Below, piece after piece: positions 61,160-64,000 of a stretch of 64,000 nt of DNA. The stretch covers positions 14,549,076 to 14,613,075 of the forward strand of contig CM029367.1 in NCBI GenBank assembly GCA_017165825.1, written 5' to 3'. Within the stretch, counting starts at the first letter, position 1. Each line of letters begins with the position of its first letter. Made by a program: the position numbers and the translations under genes. The notes under the pieces were generated by a model, which was not told the DNA's origin, ran no database searches, and was given only the letters and a program-made list of their open reading frames with translations. The DNA is from Hepsetus odoe (taxonomy: Eukaryota; Chordata; Actinopteri; Characiformes; Hepsetidae).

Positions 61160-61715
61160 GGAGAGCAAAGAGAATATCAACATTGAGCTTGAGCCTTTCC
61201 ACCCCATCAATACCTCACTCTGTCGCCACAATAACTTTCACACCGAAGCTCCTACAGCAGTGTTGTTTAACAGCAAGTTCGGCTTCATTGTGATCGATGG
61301 TAGCGGTGTGCGATATGGGACATCACAGGGCAACACTAGAGAAGTGCTACATAAGGTTACAGTGGACCCTCCCAAAGGGCATGGTCGAGGAGGGCAGTTT
61401 GCGCACCATTTTGCATGTTTGAATATGGAAAGGAAGCTAAGAAGTCATTATTTTTCTGAGAACCTGGATACCATGAGATTAATACTGCAGGTAAATGGGG
61501 CAGAGAGACGCAGGGCAGAAAGGGACAAGACCATTTGTCTGACATCCAAGCATGAGGTGGATAGTCCTCACTTTGCAGGCAAGGGGACAGGACAAGAGTA
61601 TGAACTGAGTAAGTGTATGCCCGTGTTGAAATGGTTTGCTAAGAACTATTGGAAATTCAGTGCCCCTCTGGAGATCCTCATCAACGGAAGTGGGGAAGAG
61701 GCTGCTCTTATGTAA
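61150..61715 (+). pseudogene. etf1 (eRF1) retrocopy fragment, internally deleted
   Basis: The frame ending at 61715 reads ENINIELEPFHPINTSL, FGFIVIDGSGVRYGTSQGNT, REVLHKVTVDPPK, HGRGGQFAHHFA and ENLDTMRL, then TGQEYELSKCMPVLKWFAKN. These follow the translation termination factor eRF1, including the GGQ tripeptide (61389-61397) that triggers peptide release. Similarity begins in the middle of the protein. Roughly 90-100 residues are missing at about 61440-61455, between the M-domain RMEKRH region and ENLDIMRY, and the last residues are replaced. It has no introns, no N domain and therefore no stop-codon recognition, so it is not a working release factor. It starts where the coiled-coil copy stops, without a gap, in a different frame. 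Confidence 0.9.
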
Positions 61716-61749
61716 GAAATTACAAAACCTTTAATACTTAGTCCTCTCA

Positions 61750-62700
61750 GTTCAGGGCACCATGTTTGAGACAATGGGGTTCGCAGGTGTTTGTGATTAT
61801 GCAGTTATTGCTTCATTAGTGCAGGGATAAAATAATTAGACTTGCTTCTACAATATGGAGTCTGAAATATCCATTAGGAGGCGAAGAGCTGTGCCAATGA
61901 AAGTCAAGGAATCTATTATGAGGCTGAAAAACAAGAACAAAATCATTAGAGACATCGGTCAAACCTTAGAATTACTAAAATCAACATGTCAGCAACTACT
62001 ATCTGCTAAGACTAAAATACAGAGGATACACTCTAAGCGCAAAGCACTAATTAGCCACGATAGCCAGATTACAGTTCGTGATAAAGTATCCTGTATCAGA
62101 GTGATGGCAAGAGGAAAGTGGGGAGCGATCTAAAGCTTACACTCTGTTAAACGTGGTGGTTGGAGTTTTATGGCCTGGGCCTACATTGCTGTCAAAGGTA
62201 CTGAAACCCTTATCTTCATTGCTGAAAATCTTCATTGAAGCTACAAATGGAAAATGCTTGAATGGCCAGGCCAGTCATCTAATTTCATTCCAGTTGAGCA
62301 TGCCTTTCATATGCTGATGAAGAAACTTAAAGGGACAAGCCGGAAAAAGCAGGAGTTAAAGGCAGCTGCAATAGAGGCTTAGAAGAGCATGATCAGAGAA
62401 GATGCTCAACACCTGATGGTGTCTCTGCATACAAGGGATTTGCAACAAAGTACTCAACATGAAGGCTTTAATATACCTTCCATTACTTTGTTCCAGTCAT
62501 TATGGTGCCCTGAAATGAGGTGGATTATGTATTAGATGTGTTGTCATTTCTACAGGGTGAAACTGATTTGTACACAAATAGCATTAAAGTCTGGAATGTG
62601 TGCTTTAATCACATTTGAATTTACAATCAGGAGCAGAGGGGTAAATCAAGGAAAAATGTGTCTTTGTCCAAAAACAATTATGGAGGCCTCGGTACATACT
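61750..62700 (+). mobile_element. Tc1-like transposon, internally deleted
   Basis: The left part has CAGGGCACCATGTTTGAGAC and a transposase start, RAVPMKVKESIMRLKNKNK, with the helix-turn-helix text IIRDIGQTLELLKSTCQQLL. The middle of the gene is missing. Then come decayed pieces around the catalytic region, SNFIPVEHAFHMLMKKLKG and EDAQHLMVS. The right end has TTTCTACAGGGTGAAACTGA and GTGTCTTTGTCCAAAAACAA, closing with TTATGGAGGCCTCGGTA, all typical of one abundant fish Tc1 family. It is not functional. Confidence 0.85.
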
Positions 62701-63560
62701 AAGAGATGGTTAAAAAATTTAAATAAAGCACAGCCTACTTTTCTTGTGGTAAGTGCAACAAAGAACTATGAAACAAAATGAAACCATCAGACAAGCTATT
62801 GCCTAATGTAGTGGGTTTTCAAACCACATAGAGGGAACTGAGTGACTGCGCATGACGCTGGGGAAGATTACTTCACTGCTAAGAGACCAAAACACGACAA
62901 CGATATGCCGGAATGCAATGTTAAAAGAAGTCGAGAACCTAAGATGATATGCAGAACTGTAGTCCTGAACCAAAATACAGAGGTAGTAAAAAGCTAAGCC
63001 CCTTGTAGCCTGTAATGTGAGAACTAGATTCTGTGTTGGTTTCTGACAGCAACCCCGTGATCTAGCAACCTAAAATTAGTAGTATAGATTGGTTTAGACA
63101 GAGGATAGCATAGTTTAGGTATATCCTTTCCACTTTATACAAAATGCATTTGAAGAGCTTCTTCCCAGAATGCTGTATATCCATTTTTAACATTTTTGGA
63201 TTTAACCCTTTTTTCAGTTTCACTTAACCAAGTGGTATTTAAAATACAGAACTGATATTCCTGAAGGTGTAGATTCACTCTTTACACTGTATATGATTAA
63301 AAAAGAAAATACTTGAAAGTGGTCTATAATGCGTTCAGACTTCAGATCATTTATATCTATTTAGTGATACCAGCGTTTTGAAGCAGGAACAACTGAGTCA
63401 CATTTCGGTTTCTGATGGATGGACCAAAAATCATTATTAAAAACTTCACACTTTCTTCAACGCCTAAAAATGACACTGACTGAAAGGTTTACTGCAGCTG
63501 TTAGAAATATAAACTAGCATGGACATTTCTGTCAGGGCTCTTAACTGACAGTCACTTTAA
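62701..63560. other. Intergenic DNA
   Basis: I see no gene or nameable repeat. Confidence 0.5.
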
Positions 63561-63569
63561 AATGCAAGA

Positions 63570-63790
63570 CACATTATCATTTCTGTCTGTTGTGCTGTCT
63601 GTTGCTGTCTGTTGTCTGCACGTGTTGCCTTGTCTTGTGTATTATGTTGTGTCCTCTGTTGTGTCTTATGTTGTGTCTGATGTTGTCTTGTGTGCAGCAC
63701 CAGGGTCCTGGAGGAACGATATTTTGTTTCACTATGTACTGTGTATATGGCTGAAATGACAATAAAATCCTGCTTGACTTGACTTGACTT
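63570..63790 (+). mobile_element. LINE 3' tail with (TTGAC)n
   Basis: TGTCTGTTG-type repeats lead into CAGCACCAGGGTCCTGGAGG, AACGATATTTTGTTTCACTA, TGTACTGTGTATATGGCTGA and AATGACAATAAAATCC, ending in about three TTGAC units (63773-63790). This is the 3' end of a widespread fish L2-type LINE. No reverse-transcriptase frame remains here. Confidence 0.85.
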
Positions 63791-64000
63791 AATAATGTCT
63801 TGCCCAAATTCTTGTTACACTAGAGCATCTATAGATTTCAATTTGTTAATTTACATTAAACATAGTTGTGCAGTGTGACATACAGCACTCTGTGTCTGCA
63901 TCTGTGAGGAAAATGGGGAATACTCCTGCTGGTAATTTTTTCAAAAACCAGATCTGACAATTATCAAATCTGAGCAAAGTTCCTGCTTGCCCAACATGTA
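63791..64000. other. Intergenic DNA, window edge
   Basis: I see no feature. Confidence 0.5.

Noticed and set aside
61113..61715. A new short release factor gene.
   Set aside because: It lacks the N domain, has a large internal deletion and no introns, and is fused to unrelated sequence; a retrocopy fragment explains it better.
1..64000. CRISPR array, bacterial operon or defence system.
   Set aside because: The window is vertebrate DNA with spliced genes; the regularly spaced repeats seen are microsatellites or transposon remnants, with no repeat-spacer pattern.

Overview
The window looks like genomic DNA from a teleost fish. The evidence is two vertebrate genes (one with introns), dense CA/GT and other microsatellites, many decayed Tc1-like transposons, tRNA-derived SINEs and LINE tails of types common in fish, and AT-rich noncoding DNA. 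I cannot fix the species. Two genes are well supported and converge tail to tail: zbtb18 (+ strand, coding exon 13060-14679) and adss2 (- strand, 13 coding exons between 56961 and 41058). Their human orthologues both lie in 1q44, so the pair is conserved synteny.

Region by region. 1-8170: noncoding DNA upstream of zbtb18 with a diverged SINE, a Tc1-like element with recognisable inverted repeats (about 5582-6945) and stretches that resemble conserved regulatory DNA. 8180-13045: CpG-rich, microsatellite-rich promoter region, a candidate noncoding first exon and the 5' intron. 13046-17775: zbtb18 coding exon and a long 3'UTR ending near an AATAAA. 17776-39550: a gene-poor stretch of about 22 kb with Tc1-like remnants, SINEs and LINE tails. 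39550-57120: adss2, its 3'UTR and its CpG-rich promoter; the introns hold SINEs, a LINE-type tail and a U1 snRNA pseudogene joined directly to a SINE. 57120-64000: two SINE copies, then in one orientation a LINE reverse-transcriptase fragment, an intronless broken coiled-coil gene copy, an etf1 (eRF1) fragment, a Tc1-like remnant and a LINE tail.

The two genes have unrelated jobs: zbtb18 is a BTB/zinc-finger transcriptional repressor of neural and muscle development, and adss2 makes adenylosuccinate for AMP synthesis. I found no operon-like or defence-like system. The most unusual structures are (1) the U1-snRNA/SINE chimera preceded by two perfect hairpins in an adss2 intron and (2) the LINE / coiled-coil / eRF1 composite at 59.08-61.72 kb. 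Both look like products of reverse-transcriptase template switching. Splice sites and exon ends were read by eye; UTR ends, the zbtb18 first exon and repeat boundaries are approximate.
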